A DNA stretch of 64,000 bases, from assembly GCA_013115135.1 (NCBI GenBank), contig JABANP010000094.1:1-64000 (forward strand), written 5' to 3'. Of this stretch, positions 32,884-44,594 are shown piece after piece. The notes beneath the pieces were generated by a model. That model saw only the letters and a list, made by a program, of their open reading frames with translations. It did no database searches and had not been told where the DNA came from. Within the stretch, counting starts at the first letter, position 1. Each line of letters begins with the position of its first letter. Both the position numbers and the translations under genes were made by a program. Source of the stretch: Perkinsus olseni. Lineage: Eukaryota > Perkinsozoa > Perkinsida > Perkinsidae.

Positions 32884-35663
32884 ATGGTCCATCGGCGCCT
32901 GGCTCTGGTGGCCGTCACCCTGCGAGGAATTGACACAGCATTGAGAAGTCCCTCAGTCAGTAAGAGCAAGCGAAGTGCACACTTCTCAGTCCGTCGAACA
33001 GGGTTGAATCAGATGAGTTGGATGACCCGACCTACCCCCCTGGACAAAACTGCCTCTTGCTGCCTGGATTCCCCACTCTTCGTGGTGATGCATGCAGCCT
33101 TCAGGACGAAGGGTGGATCCACGGATTCATCAAGCATAACGAGAAAGGGCAAGGGTGAGTTGGGCGGACTCGAATCTGACTGGAAGCTCCTACAGGTATT
33201 TCTACCTGGCCGCGAAGGCCGAGGATCGACCACCGGAGACTGCCCCTACTTTCATACAGATGTTCGGAGGTCCTGGGATTAGTTCAGTTGGTGGCGCATT
33301 GACATCGACTGCCCCCTGCTATGTTTCCGAGAGTGGAGAATCTCTCGTCACCAATCAGTAGGGCGAAGGGATCGCCCGAATCAGATTCATCCAGTAGGTA
33401 TTCGTGGACGAAGAACGCGAATGGGATATGGATAGATGCCCCTGGCGGTGTTGGACTCAGCGACGAGCTCAATGATGACACTATTTCTGAATACGTCCAG
33501 CGGATGTGAGACCTGCTCCGCTGGTTATATGATATTCCGCATTTGATGTACGGTAGTCTCCTCATATATAGCTTCACACGGCTTCTAGTTGATGGTTGCC
33601 AAGTGTTCTGAACGCTGTGTTGCGCCCGTCCGACACCTGGGCTGAGCCTTGGCCGCCAAGGCTTGGCGTCATTTGCTCTCGTAGGACTCTCACCATCGAA
33701 GGCATACTCAAGAGGCACCCCTACCTGGGGAAGGAACTATACGTTATCGGACATTCTTTCGACAGTAGGAGGCAAGCCAGTACTCGATTCTTGTCTCCAC
33801 GCTTGGAATGTCCGTATGAGCGCACGACGACCTCACAGGCGGTCAACGCCCGAGTTCAGGTTCAATCGCAATTCTGGTAGCTTCCCAGCTGATGGAGCTG
33901 TCCTTACCAGTGAAGGGCGTTTACAGTGTTGACGGATTGAATGGACCAGCTCAAAGGTGGCGGACCTCCGCGGCCCGTAGGCGCTGGAAACGTCCACGCG
34001 CAGGTGCAGCGGGTATTTAGAGGTAGCGACTCGTCGAAGCCTGGTGGAAGACCCTGAGTAAGGCCGAGACTGGTGCAGTCGAGAACTTCCAACCGACAGT
34101 CGGTTGGAAGTCGGTTACCGACTCATTCAGAATTCGGGAAATGAAGCAAGCGCTCGAAAGCTGTCGTGCCAAGCTTGAAGAGTGTCAGACGAACTGGGAG
34201 TTTGACAGCGGTAAGAACGGATCGCCCGAAGCCAAGCTGGGTTGAAGTAAGGTCATTCCCCCAGGTGCGTGTAAGAGTATCCAAGCACTGTGGTCGGAAG
34301 TGTTTCTGAATCCCGTTAAGGACAACTTTGTGTCGTTGTCAAACTTGAGGAGGGATGAGATGCAAGCATCTTCAGGTACGATATGAGGACTGTACCGGCA
34401 GGCGAATGCTTCTTCTTCAAATTTCACCCCGGCGATGTAGTCTGATAACGTCGATTCGCGCTAACTGTTCTGCCACGACGCTTACCAGTTGGAGAGTGGG
34501 CTTGCTCAGCACACCGTGCAGCACGGTCCGCGCTGGGTGTTCTTCCCTCTTGTTCATTCATCGCCAACCTGCATTTGACAGCGCTGTTGCTGCGCTTAAC
34601 TGAAAGCTGTCGTGCATCAAAGTAGCACCGTTTGGATTTGATCAGGTTGAGGTCTTCCTCAACCAGAAATCAATCCGAGAGCAACTTGGCGTTTCCAGGG
34701 AATTCAAGGCTCTCAACAAGCAGGTGGTGTACTCGGGAGCGATCTGACCTCACGAGCCAATGGGCAATCATCCCAGGTTCTTTACAAGTACACACAGCCC
34801 GATACGACTCCTGCTTTGGTGTCTTTGCTCGATGCAGGGCTGAAGGTGAGCACTCAGTCAACCACAGTCCCTCTTTGATTCAAATACCATTTAATACACA
34901 CCATGCTTTCATGAAACCTTCTAACGCGTCTCATACCGGCAAAAGCCTCCCACAGAGGAGCCCAAATGCCTTGAACACATCCTCAGTGGCCCCTGTCATC
35001 TGAACTGAACTACTTTTCCCAATCGGAAGCTCCAATGAAAATAAGATCATTGTAAAACTTTCTGGTACCTTTTCAGGTCCTAATTGCTGTTGGGTCCGAG
35101 GACTACATAGTGAATACGAACTCCACTCTGATGTGGATGAGGACACTCAGGGGAGAGTATAACTACAGTACTGTCGTCCTGCAACAAGCAACAACGTTGA
35201 AGGTATGGAATGGGCTTGTTGGCTGACGGCAGCTCAGATTCAAAATATGCGGTGTGACGATTTCCATCGCCGAACACTCTCCGTCGCATTGACGAAGACA
35301 GCGTAATTTTCCGTTCAGACGTCCAGGGACGAAACCGTAGGGGATGTGCGGAAGGATATTTTCGACAACAGAGCGAAGCTCGCATTTATCGAGGTGAATG
35401 GCTCTCTCACGCTGAGCCCCCAAAAGTCCCCAGAATCTTTTTGACCTGGATTTGTCTCCATTCCGCGCCACCACTCTGTCTGGCCCGGGGACAGCCAAGC
35501 GTGAACGATAAACTTACCGAGCAACTTACTTCAGATAACAGAAGCCGGTCACATGCCATACATGAACAAGCCCGCTGAGATGGAGTGGCTCCTCGGAGCC
35601 TTCATAGATGGGAACCTCTGGTCAGGCGATGCAGGGTTAAAGCAGACAAGGCCCCATAGTTGA
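32884..35663 (+). CDS. Serine carboxypeptidase-like protein (peptidase S10), possibly damaged
   Basis: ATG at 32,884, a short hydrophobic N-terminus, then a 42-nt intron (32,960-33,001) and a 41-nt intron (33,155-33,195). Exons encode GWIHGFIKHN, then FYLAAKAEDRPPETAP and the S10 oxyanion motif MFGGPGISSVGG, then NANGIWIDAPGGVGLSDE. The nucleophile region reads ELYVIGHSF near 33,745 in place of the usual GESYGG, and the frame changes right after it. The C-terminal half has a VEVFLNQKSIREQLGV segment, then an intron to VLIAVGSEDYIVN (catalytic Asp) and AGHMPYMNKPAEMEWLL (catalytic His), ending at 35,663. All three triad regions are findable. The break after the nucleophile Ser may be an intron or a lesion. 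Confidence 0.75.
34091..34123. repeat. Complex hairpin insertion inside S10 gene
   Basis: 12-bp arms around a 1-nt loop at 34,098. The reverse run restarts at GTCGGT (34,110), then turns at 34,116 into ACCGAC. Both turn bases complement the outer flanks. Confidence 0.82.
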
Positions 35664-36313
35664 TCGAAGGACACAATAGAAAGGCGAATGCGACTTTCAT
35701 TAGTCCGTGTGACCATTATCCGATGAGTTGTTTGCAATGTGTGTCAGTAATGTTGTTGCTATCAGCACCGCGTGGAGTTAGCGGGAAATGGTCAAAATAC
35801 TTCGTAAAATACACCTAGTCTACGATCGGCCTATCAATCAGATAATCCAATTGATGGGAGCTGGGTGAACCAGATCCTGATGGGATCCAAGCTTGGCACT
35901 GGGGTTCTGAAAAGGCGTGTGTCACTCACTGATGCAAAGCTCGATGCGGTCATCTTCATCAGTGGATGAATTCAGTGGATTAGCGGAGCCAAGTTTCGTA
36001 CGATGCCCTTCGCTCTGTTCCACTTGAGCTGGCCTGGTCAAATTAATTTCATCCACTGCAGCGCCGGGGAGCGATTACTCGGAACATCTCAGTCAGAAAC
36101 GTGAGATTGAGGCAGAACAGGCCCCAAACCCGATTGCCCAGCGATTTAGCGGCGCCAAACCATGGAACTGTCGGAGCAATTCGACCGTCCGCTAATCGAG
36201 CCGGTAGAGTAGAGAACTTCTTGCAACTGTCGAAGTGACGATGTTGTGATCCATGCCGCGCAGGGCAGACCGATGCCTGCACACCTCGCTTGCGAATTAC
36301 ACTTGGTCCGTGA

Positions 36314-36335
36314 TCCGCGTTACGCGGACCGCGTA
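36314..36335. repeat. Inverted-octamer insertion, S=TCCGCGTA
   Basis: Perfect structure with T=CCGCGT. Confidence 0.92.
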
Positions 36336-36543
36336 TCCAAGCTTGATCCTGGGAACTTACGGATTCTGTCGCGCGCGAATTGACTAGATCATTTTCTTGA
36401 CTCGGTAGAGTTTAAACTAGCGCATCCCGCCAGCTGGGACTTTCGTCGTGACGAAAGCCCCCGAGGTACTGCACCCAAGCCAGTGTGAGCAGCAGGTCTG
36501 AGCTAGCAAGTTTCATCCACCCCACCGCGGTCTTGGAGAATAC

Positions 36544-36606
36544 AAAATTCTCAATATTTGAGAATTTTCCGTCCCCGCGGATGAAATTGACTTAATTTCA
36601 TCCGCG
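36544..36606. repeat. Two adjacent perfect hairpins
   Basis: 11-bp arms with a 3-nt loop (36,544-36,568), then 13-bp arms with a 5-nt loop (36,576-36,606). They lie just 3' of the small secreted ORF on the minus strand. They could act as an RNA 3' end structure or be mobile-element remnants. Confidence 0.7.
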
Positions 36607-36617
36607 AAGACTGCCGG

Positions 36618-36815
36618 TCACGACCGGTCCAGCTCAGCTAGATCAAATGCACCATATCGCCAGCCCCCGAGAACTTCATGATAGTACCCGTTTCTTTCCA
36701 CCGCACTGATGACTGCCTCTCGACAGGCTTCAAATAAGGGCAACTGAGACGGTGAGGCAGCCGATAATGACAGACTTAGAAGCACAACACTCACAGCAAG
36801 ATGATATGAAACCAC
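36618..36815 (-). CDS. Small predicted secreted protein
   Basis: A 65-residue ORF with a clear signal peptide (LAVSVVLLSLSLSAASP) and a short mature part with one Cys. A related but broken sequence lies downstream of the second ARF gene (near 37,960-38,060), including the same start region. The ARF and small-ORF pair therefore seems to have been duplicated together. No family is recognised. It could be the first exon of a longer gene. Confidence 0.4.
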   Translation of the reverse strand: MVSYHLAVSVVLLSLSLSAASPSQLPLFEACREAVISAVERNGYYHEVLGGWRYGAFDLAELDRS

Positions 36816-36985
36816 CTCATCTAATGAGGGCGTTAATGAAGGTCATTGAGAAGAGGGTAGTGCAGGGTATTGACTGGACTTGAAAGAATTTTGAAATAGT
36901 GCTCCCACCGGGCCGTGAGCCTTCGCATCTGCCCGCACAAGGTTCCCACATGCTCCCACTAAGAAGGAGCACTGAAAATTAGGAC

Positions 36986-37869
36986 CTAATTTCCAGGGCA
37001 TAGGGTCCTGTTGAGCCAATCCAGGCCCTCGCGAACACCATCACCCGTCGTGGCACAGCACGACTGTACGAACCATCGCCGGTCACGCACAGACTGTAAG
37101 TCTAAATGATCTGCCACCTCGCTGGTCTTCATAGCGTTGGGAAGGTCCTGAAGGCTGACCAATACCGACCCAACCTGACGGCTTCTTCTAGGAGAAGGGA
37201 CAGATGTGCTCCACATGATCACCTGTTTGTTAGCGAGAACCAGCAAGACTGCATCTTCGAGCTCTTCCTCATACATCATTCGCTGCAGCTCGTCCTTAGC
37301 ACGGCTAATACCTATTCGCTGAGGATACTGTAAAACGGTGGCGGTCTGACGCCCGCCTTACCGTCGTTATCGGTGGAGTCTACGACGAAGATCAAACCGC
37401 GTGTGTTTGGATAGTAGTACCTATTCACCAAGGACGAGTCAATCGTCAACCTGATTGATATTGAAAATGTTCAGCAGACTATTTCTGAAATTCAGAATCG
37501 AATTTTGTGCGTCCAATGTGATTCCAGAATTGACTCGGAGCTACAAAATCAGTCGACCAAACACCCCCGTTCCCTCTCCTACGCCACCAGAAGTACCTCC
37601 ACAACGGTCTGATGCTGTCCCTTCGACCAACGACCCACGAGGTGAAGGTCATATTATCGCCTTCAACCGTCTCCACGTCAAAGCCGATGGTCGGGGTGGT
37701 CGTGACCACCTCCCCCAACTTGTGCAGGATGGTGGTTTTACCTGACCGCCCTCGGCTGCTCAACCGCGGATTTCCCGACTTTACCTGTATCGTTGAGGCC
37801 CACCATCAAAATTCGGAGCTTCTTTTTGCCGAAAAAACGGTCCCTCAGCGACGAGAATTTAAAGCCCAT
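36986..37869 (-). CDS. ARF-like GTPase paralogue with ruined switch II (ARF-A)
   Basis: Five exons: 37,785-37,869, 37,597-37,741, 37,362-37,420, 37,223-37,311 and 36,986-37,147. Introns are 43, 176, 50 and 75 nt. The spliced frame is open for 179 residues. Intron positions are identical to ARF-B. It keeps Gly2 (MGFKFSS), GKTT, the NKQD box (ANKQ|D across intron 4) and a CATTGDG region. The WDVGGQ G3 motif reads WVVGRR: the magnesium-coordinating Asp is lost and the catalytic Gln is now Arg. Two residues (one KL repeat) are missing after GKTTILHKL. It is either a GTPase-dead or repurposed ARF, or an early pseudogene that still splices. Confidence 0.85.
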
Positions 37870-38166
37870 CGAGAAAAGTCAACGACACTTTAAGAGGACA
37901 GTTCGTAACTTAGTAGTTTGTACCAGTACTTCATCCCACTTGACTTCGCCGATGCTGGGCTGTCGCTGAGCTTCAAATGAAGGGAAACTAACACGGTCGG
38001 GCAGCTGATAATGACAGACTTCGTCGCACAACAGCCGGGAAAATGATATGAAACCACCTCATTAAAAACAGCGTATTGCTGAGTACTGATTGGATTCGAA
38101 AAATGTTGCAATAAAGCGCTCCCACCGAGCGGTGAGTATCTCCCCATGCAAATTTCCATCATGCTA

Positions 38167-39026
<860 letters not shown>

Positions 39027-39191
39027 CCACGACCAGCAAAAGAAGAGGAAGTCTACAACAACACGGACCAAAATTCGTCAAATTCGTCGCGAATTCGAAA
39101 ACACTAGCGCTCGCCCGGCGCAATGTTTGACGATCATCGTCGAAAATTTTTACGAGTCCATTTGCCTTCTACCAGCCCCTTCTTTTTTAAC

Positions 39192-39672
39192 ATGCGGTCC
39201 ACTGTGAGCGCCCTCGCCTGTTTTCTCTTGAAAGTGCACGCTTTGCAGCGTATCGGCTCCAGCGTTAGTGACAACGCACCTTGGGGGACCGGCCTTAAGG
39301 TTTTCCAGGCTGTAAGTTCAGCCGGGTTCGATCCCCTGTTGGGGTACCCTTCTTCTATTCAGAGCGACGGTTTAGTTTGCCAGCTTGAGTCCACGGGCTA
39401 TGTCCTCGCGGTGAATCTTGATACGCCAGAGGTTCTGGTCGAAGTCCCCGGCAAGGAAGCTATAAGGTGAGTCGCCTGACTTCCTTCAAGGGCTCAGCGT
39501 GTGTTGTTTCAGAACCGAGATTGCTTTCCCTGACGACTCTCCCACCGAGGACGACCATGACCGCTGCGTTGACGCCATCAACAACCTCGAGGGTGACATT
39601 GAGGCCTCAGACACCATCGAGACGGTCGTCACAACCACGCACGCTGCTCTCGCCGCTACGGACCTGCAATAG
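39192..39672 (+). CDS. Predicted secreted protein, 127 residues
   Basis: Three exons: 39,192-39,311, 39,363-39,466 and 39,513-39,672. Introns are 51 and 46 nt, and the spliced frame is 384 nt. The N-terminus (MRSTVSALACFLLKVHALQ) is a signal peptide. The C-terminal part is acidic (EDDHDRCVDAINNLEGDIEASD). Three Cys in all. No family is recognised. Intron 1 is a multiple of three without a stop, so retention would insert 17 residues. The first exon is head-to-head with ARF-B, with only 165 bp between their ATGs, implying a shared promoter region. Confidence 0.7.
39312..39362 (+). other. 51-nt intron with sense tRNA T-arm-like motif
   Basis: GTAAG...TTCAG intron containing GGGTTCGATCCC, an exact match to the Pol III B-box consensus GGTTCRANNCC. 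Confidence 0.7.
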
Positions 39673-39860
39673 AGCATGTTTCGCGTGTCGTGTCATGTTC
39701 ACTACGGTTGAGAGCCTTCGCCATGACTAATCATGTTCGCTTGTCACTTCTGTTGCTTGCTGACTTGCTCTTGTTAAAGTCGTCAGAATTTACTTCCGGC
39801 GACGATATCGAACCTGACTGATTATAAGAACCCGACCTCTCCTCACGCAGTAGCTGCGTA

Positions 39861-41123
39861 ATGACCATCACCCGTAAAAGTGCTGTGCGTAACTCCAGGC
39901 ACAGCCGTCCTCGCAGGGCACATGAAAAACCTGTCACATTCACAGACCTTCCCGACCTAGCCCTCCTCACGATATTCGCCCTGAGCGGTCAGCCTCTGGT
40001 CTGCTCCCTCATCTGCACACGGGCGTTACAGATTTGCGATGCCTCCTCTGGCCGGTCACTGTGGCGAGGGTGTCGGGGAGGGCGGGTCGAGTACGCCCGA
40101 CGCCTGCGGGAAAGGCGGACGGCTGTTGCGAGCAAGCTCCGTAGAATGACCCGAAAGGACCTGCTCCCCAACCTAGCGAGGCAATGCGACTTTTTACACC
40201 TTCACAAGTGGACGCTCCACGTTCGAGAGGGGAAAGCTGCCCGTGACGCAGGGCCCTTCAAGCACACTCCCATCGAATGGACCTTTGAGCTCTCAGACCC
40301 CGGCCCGTTCGTGGTCTCCGCCTCTGGTACCGTCTTTCGCCTAACTTTCTCCGCTCACCGGAGCGATCGGAAACCCCTCACATGGGGCCTGGTCCGGGAC
40401 GCCACCTTCCGACTTAGTGCCCGATCAGCGGCACTACTGGGCGTGGAGGCGGACGTCTGCTTGGCGAAAGTTGAGGCTCTCGAGGAGCCAGTTGAAGGCT
40501 GCGACGAGGTGTCGCTGATGTCCGCTGGCCGAGTGGCGGTCGGGTTGTGGTCGGACGACGAGGTTGCGGTCATCTACCTCAACGTTCCCTTCTACGACAT
40601 AGTCCGAGCGTTCGGCCTTGCCACTAGAGTGCCGTCCTATCGATTGAAGGGAGTCCCTGACGAGTTGGAACCCTTCGCAGGGCTCAGAGGTCTCACTGTG
40701 ATGATTGCGCTCAGGGACGGCGCAACGGTTGTGTTCAGCAACACCTTCTACCGTGTTGACGCTGAGGACCGGTTCACACAGCAACCCGAGCCAGCTGCGC
40801 TTTTCAACGTTTTACGACCGCATCAATCGGGCCGTGCCTTTGAGTTCCCCATCGACGGCAGTCTTCGATTGGCTTGGCAGACCAGGGCCTTCCGAAGGTG
40901 CTGGAATGCCGTTACCGTCGACGTTGTGGTCTTCAACGAGCAGCATGAAGTACTGTGGAGTGCCAGCGAGGTCGCTCCACTAAGGCTGTCACCCTCGTGG
41001 GTTGATGATGGAACGATCGATTTTGACGCCACTGAGGACTGGCTGCATCACTACGTCCCTGTGGTTCATCCGAAAGTGGCGGCCCTTGAAGCCCAAGCGC
41101 TCGAGTCAGGCGATGGGAAGTGA
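39861..41123 (+). CDS. F-box-like protein
   Basis: Single-exon ORF of 420 residues. A basic N-terminus (1-25) is followed by an F-box-like segment at about 26-70 (FTDLPDLALLTIFAL ... CDASSGRSLWRGC). The remainder (about 100-410) is a mixed alpha/beta region with no recognised repeat. F-box proteins bind SKP1 and bring substrates to SCF ubiquitin ligases. The substrate domain here is unknown. It starts 188 bp after the secreted-protein stop, on the same strand. Confidence 0.65.
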   Translation: MTITRKSAVRNSRHSRPRRAHEKPVTFTDLPDLALLTIFALSGQPLVCSLICTRALQICDASSGRSLWRGCRGGRVEYARRLRERRTAVASKLRRMTRKDLLPNLARQCDFLHLHKWTLHVREGKAARDAGPFKHTPIEWTFELSDPGPFVVSASGTVFRLTFSAHRSDRKPLTWGLVRDATFRLSARSAALLGVEADVCLAKVEALEEPVEGCDEVSLMSAGRVAVGLWSDDEVAVIYLNVPFYDIVRAFGLATRVPSYRLKGVPDELEPFAGLRGLTVMIALRDGATVVFSNTFYRVDAEDRFTQQPEPAALFNVLRPHQSGRAFEFPIDGSLRLAWQTRAFRRCWNAVTVDVVVFNEQHEVLWSASEVAPLRLSPSWVDDGTIDFDATEDWLHHYVPVVHPKVAALEAQALESGDGK

Positions 41124-42743
41124 GTCATCACCGATGGCGGTTGGCCATGCTTTTCTCTGGCAGGCACTGGCGTCTTAATTCCATCACTATGATGATTGCG
41201 TTGGAACACCTCGATGCATTCTATGGGACTAGCTATTCGCATAGAGCAACGGTCACTGAGTTGTGATGGAAGATGAACTTGTGTTCACGAGTCGAGGGAA
41301 CTGCTCGCGGGGGCCGCGATGCCGTGGATCTCAGCGACTATCAAGGATAGTAAAGCCAGCCTAGCAAGCGTCGATGGATAAATTAACCACATCATTGCTG
41401 TGCTTTCGAGGGTGCACTTGCTCGGTGCCAAAAGCATAGGAGACGAAACGATGGAATGAGTGCGGTGCGAACTTATTCACGGACCAGTGCACGACAAGCC
41501 ACCATGCGACAGGAGCAATAGGCCGCCAAAAACACCAAAAAATTTTGAGGAATTATGAAATGGTGTTGTGGTGTTGGTTGTTGAAGTTTGACGCCGAAAA
41601 GAAGGACAAGCCGAAATGGAGCCGCTGTGCCAAGCAGGGTTATTACAGCGGTCGAACAATTGAAAAAATGGTAGACGGAGTACCGAGTGCTGTCTCGAAT
41701 CTCGGCTGCTGTCACGAGGCATGGTGGATGCCTCATTTTCGCATGGTGGATTTTACCGTTACACACTCCTACTCAACGCGATAGTGAATTATGAGCTAAC
41801 GCAACTGACACGATCGGAGAGAAAATTTGCAGCCCGGGACCGCTGAGAAATGCGAACCTTTCCCGTATAACTGCGTCAAGCCGCAATGCTGCGATGGAAC
41901 CGCACCGAATAGCGACGATTACATCATAGAATCAAACCAGAGTTCTCTGCACGGTTGCCGTAGCGGTCAGTACTAAGATTGTTTCACAAGGTTTAAGAGA
42001 ATCCTAAGGAGCTCCCAGATTAAAGGCGTACTTAAGTGGGACCTGAAATCGCAACTGAGAGAGCAAACTCAGTAATTTTCTGGTGTATGGCGGGGAGGAA
42101 TGTGTCTGTTCAATAGACTCTGTTGAATATTATGGACGGTTTGGTTGAGTGGTCATGGTTTGGAGTTTCGACGGGCTTGATTGCAGTACGATCCTGGCGA
42201 TTATCAGTATTGAAGTGATTAATCTACACGCGCGAGAAGTTCTGGCAGAACTGTCCTGCCAGTTTGATGCCGTTGGACTTCGTAAGTTAGAATGCGCTTC
42301 AAGCTGGGCCCCCCACCGCGAGGGACACTCGTAACCACCAGTGGTTGTTCACCACACTGTCAGTGAGAACAATAATAGGATATTTTGTATGTCACCCGCT
42401 CGCTCCACTAGAAGAACGCAAGACAAACTCGATGGCGATAAGGCTTTCCTTCCGCAAAACCTAGTAGTGCTGCTGGTACTGCTATTACTGAGACCCACAT
42501 GGCAAATGAAATTATACCACTACATCCGTAGTGAAAAGATAAGACTAGTTCATCTTCATGATACACACCCTTAACCTTCCCGTAGGGTGCAAAGCCCTTC
42601 TGAGTAATAAATAATACATAATTGAAGCGAAGGCACCAAGTGGTCATGCGAGGCACCGGCAATCAGAGAGAATCGTGGATTTACACCACCACCAGCTCAA
42701 CGAGGCGACGACATTTATATTATAGTTCGATCAATGCGGCCAA
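41124..42743. other. Intergenic region
   Basis: No convincing gene. A 79-codon ORF at 41,545-41,784 has no recognisable family. The stretch 42,447-42,743 is the 3' flank of the AP2-like gene, shared with 50,380-50,690. Contains one octamer insertion (42,238). Confidence 0.5.
42238..42259. repeat. Inverted-octamer insertion, S=AGTTCTGC
   Basis: T=GTTCTG with one substitution in the last copy; both loop bases fit. Confidence 0.82.
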
Positions 42744-43997
42744 TCAGCTGTGCATAATCGGCATGATAGTTTCCTGGTTATCAGCACCCCCTGTGGGAAG
42801 AGGAGGCATTAGATCACCATCATTGTGGATCTGACTTGATGGTGATGGAGCTTCTGCGACCTGTCTACGAGGACCCTGATGGTGGGGATAGACACGATCC
42901 CTAAGGGTCTTAACGAAAGCCCTCATGCCAGGAGCGTCCACTACGTGACGATACTTCATCATCTCAGCTCTATCACAGGTAGCATCAGCAACCTCCTGTC
43001 GGAGTGGGCCATATACCTCTCTACCACTTACTCTAACACTTGCTCTGAAACCCTTATGCATTCGTCTGACACCAATAGGGGCCGCGTAGTCCAACTTCTT
43101 CGGCTTTTTGATTAATAGCGTGGAAGGATGCCGATCGGTGACATGCTTCATTTGCTCGAGAAGCTTCATCACTTCCGGCTTAGTCATACCACTCTCAACA
43201 CGCAGTCGATGAACCTCCTTCTGGTCTTCAACACACTGATGGACAGTCTCACGATACGGTCCAGTAGCCTGACGACCACCATTCCTCAGTATTGTCACCC
43301 AACCGTGAGCTCGGCGAACAACCCTAACCGGGCCGTTTGCATCATCAGTTGTGATATTCAAAGCGCCTGCGAGCTTACTAGACCCGACGTGGCCTCTCGG
43401 GCGAGTACGCCCGATGGTGGGTGTGAAAACATTTGCAGCCGAAGACGACTGACTACCACTGCCAAGTGCAATGGACGAAAACAACGTCGGTTCCAAAACC
43501 AAAGGCGGGCCGGTCAAGGTTGAGGCCCTATGAGAATCGTACCCTGACAGTACACTGGGGAACTGTGAGGTCATCGAAGAGGGAGGGGGCCGCGTTTCAG
43601 ACGGAGGATAGACACCATTGCCAGGGCGCAGACCATCGGATGAAAGAAGCCTTGCCAGTAGCGTCGAGCCATCATGGATCACCGGCAAGACGCTTCCGCG
43701 AGCGGCATCGTTGGACTGAAGCTGGTCACCAAAAGCCTCATGTTTGAAATCCTCGGAGTCGCCAACCTTCAACCTCTTCGTTGATCGTTCAAGAGGCGAG
43801 TCGTAGCCGGGGCCTCCCAAAGCAGCATGAAGGCTGAAAGCCTCAAGGTCGCTGCCGGTCATGTGAAGGGCCCCGGGAACAACCGACGAAGTCGTTCCGG
43901 GCACGGGGATAACGCAGCCCGACTGAGATTGACCACATTGCAATCCGGTGCCCTCATTGCGGCCGCTGTCGGAGTTTGTGTTGAAAGACACGTACAT
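42744..43997 (-). CDS. AP2/ERF-like DNA-binding protein, paralogue 1
   Basis: 417 residues from the Met at 43,997, the start matching paralogue 3 (M-Y/F-x-SFNTNSDSG). The upstream in-frame Met at 44,042 is less likely. The N-terminal half is Ser/Pro/Gly-rich with an STKRLKVGDSEDF basic patch. The C-terminal half has two AP2-like repeats: NGPVRVVRRAHGWVTILRNGGRQATGPYRE...VEDQ and IGVRRMHKGFRASVRVSGREVYGPLRQEVADATCDRAEMMKYR. The three-strand plus helix pattern, with GVRR and the YGPLR/A-x-x-DRA segment, fits AP2. Such proteins are transcription factors in alveolates, but transposon-linked homing versions also exist. Family call is by pattern. Confidence 0.65.
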   Translation of the reverse strand: MYVSFNTNSDSGRNEGTGLQCGQSQSGCVIPVPGTTSSVVPGALHMTGSDLEAFSLHAALGGPGYDSPLERSTKRLKVGDSEDFKHEAFGDQLQSNDAARGSVLPVIHDGSTLLARLLSSDGLRPGNGVYPPSETRPPPSSMTSQFPSVLSGYDSHRASTLTGPPLVLEPTLFSSIALGSGSQSSSAANVFTPTIGRTRPRGHVGSSKLAGALNITTDDANGPVRVVRRAHGWVTILRNGGRQATGPYRETVHQCVEDQKEVHRLRVESGMTKPEVMKLLEQMKHVTDRHPSTLLIKKPKKLDYAAPIGVRRMHKGFRASVRVSGREVYGPLRQEVADATCDRAEMMKYRHVVDAPGMRAFVKTLRDRVYPHHQGPRRQVAEAPSPSSQIHNDGDLMPPLPTGGADNQETIMPIMHS

Positions 43998-44594
43998 GCT
44001 TGTGTGTGCACGTGTGAACGCGAACTCGCGCGCAGGCGTCACGCCTTACTCTGTAGAGGAGACGCAAGATTGCAAGCTTAGGACAGGTGCTAAGCTCCGC
44101 TAGATCGACTACTCTTTCATGGTAGTGATCGACGAGATTGAAATTTTTCGGGAGTAGATAAGTTTTTCGCTCCCGCACGACGAAGACGATGTTTCATTGT
44201 GCAATTAGCCATTGGAGCATCTTCCTCACAAATGAAGCTAGTGCAGACCTTCGAGCTAATCGCTTGAAGCGATACTGGTGATTAATGTATGATGTTGGTT
44301 GTCTCGCACTCACCACACTCGGGCTGATTCTTGCGCGCTTCCCAACCCGATCCCTCGATGTAGAGGTAGGACTAGCGTTTGTCTTCAACGATACTTCATG
44401 GTGAATCTGCAGAGAGACTTTGATTGTGTTCGTTGTTTGAAACTCTCAGTGAGCTGCTCTTGTATTACAGGCTGTTGTGAACAGTCTGGGACACATGGAC
44501 CACTCTAGTTGTTTGCTGTGGGCAGTGCCACACGGTTTGTCCTAGCCACCTCGGCATATATCGGATGATATATTATACCATGATATATTGAAGT

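Larger units (their letters stand above)
35664..36617. other. Intergenic; possible decayed carboxypeptidase fragments
   Basis: Short stretches (e.g. near 36,060-36,130) faintly resemble the 3' end of the upstream S10 gene. No gene is supported. It includes an inverted-octamer insertion at 36,314 and two hairpins at 36,544-36,606. Confidence 0.45.
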
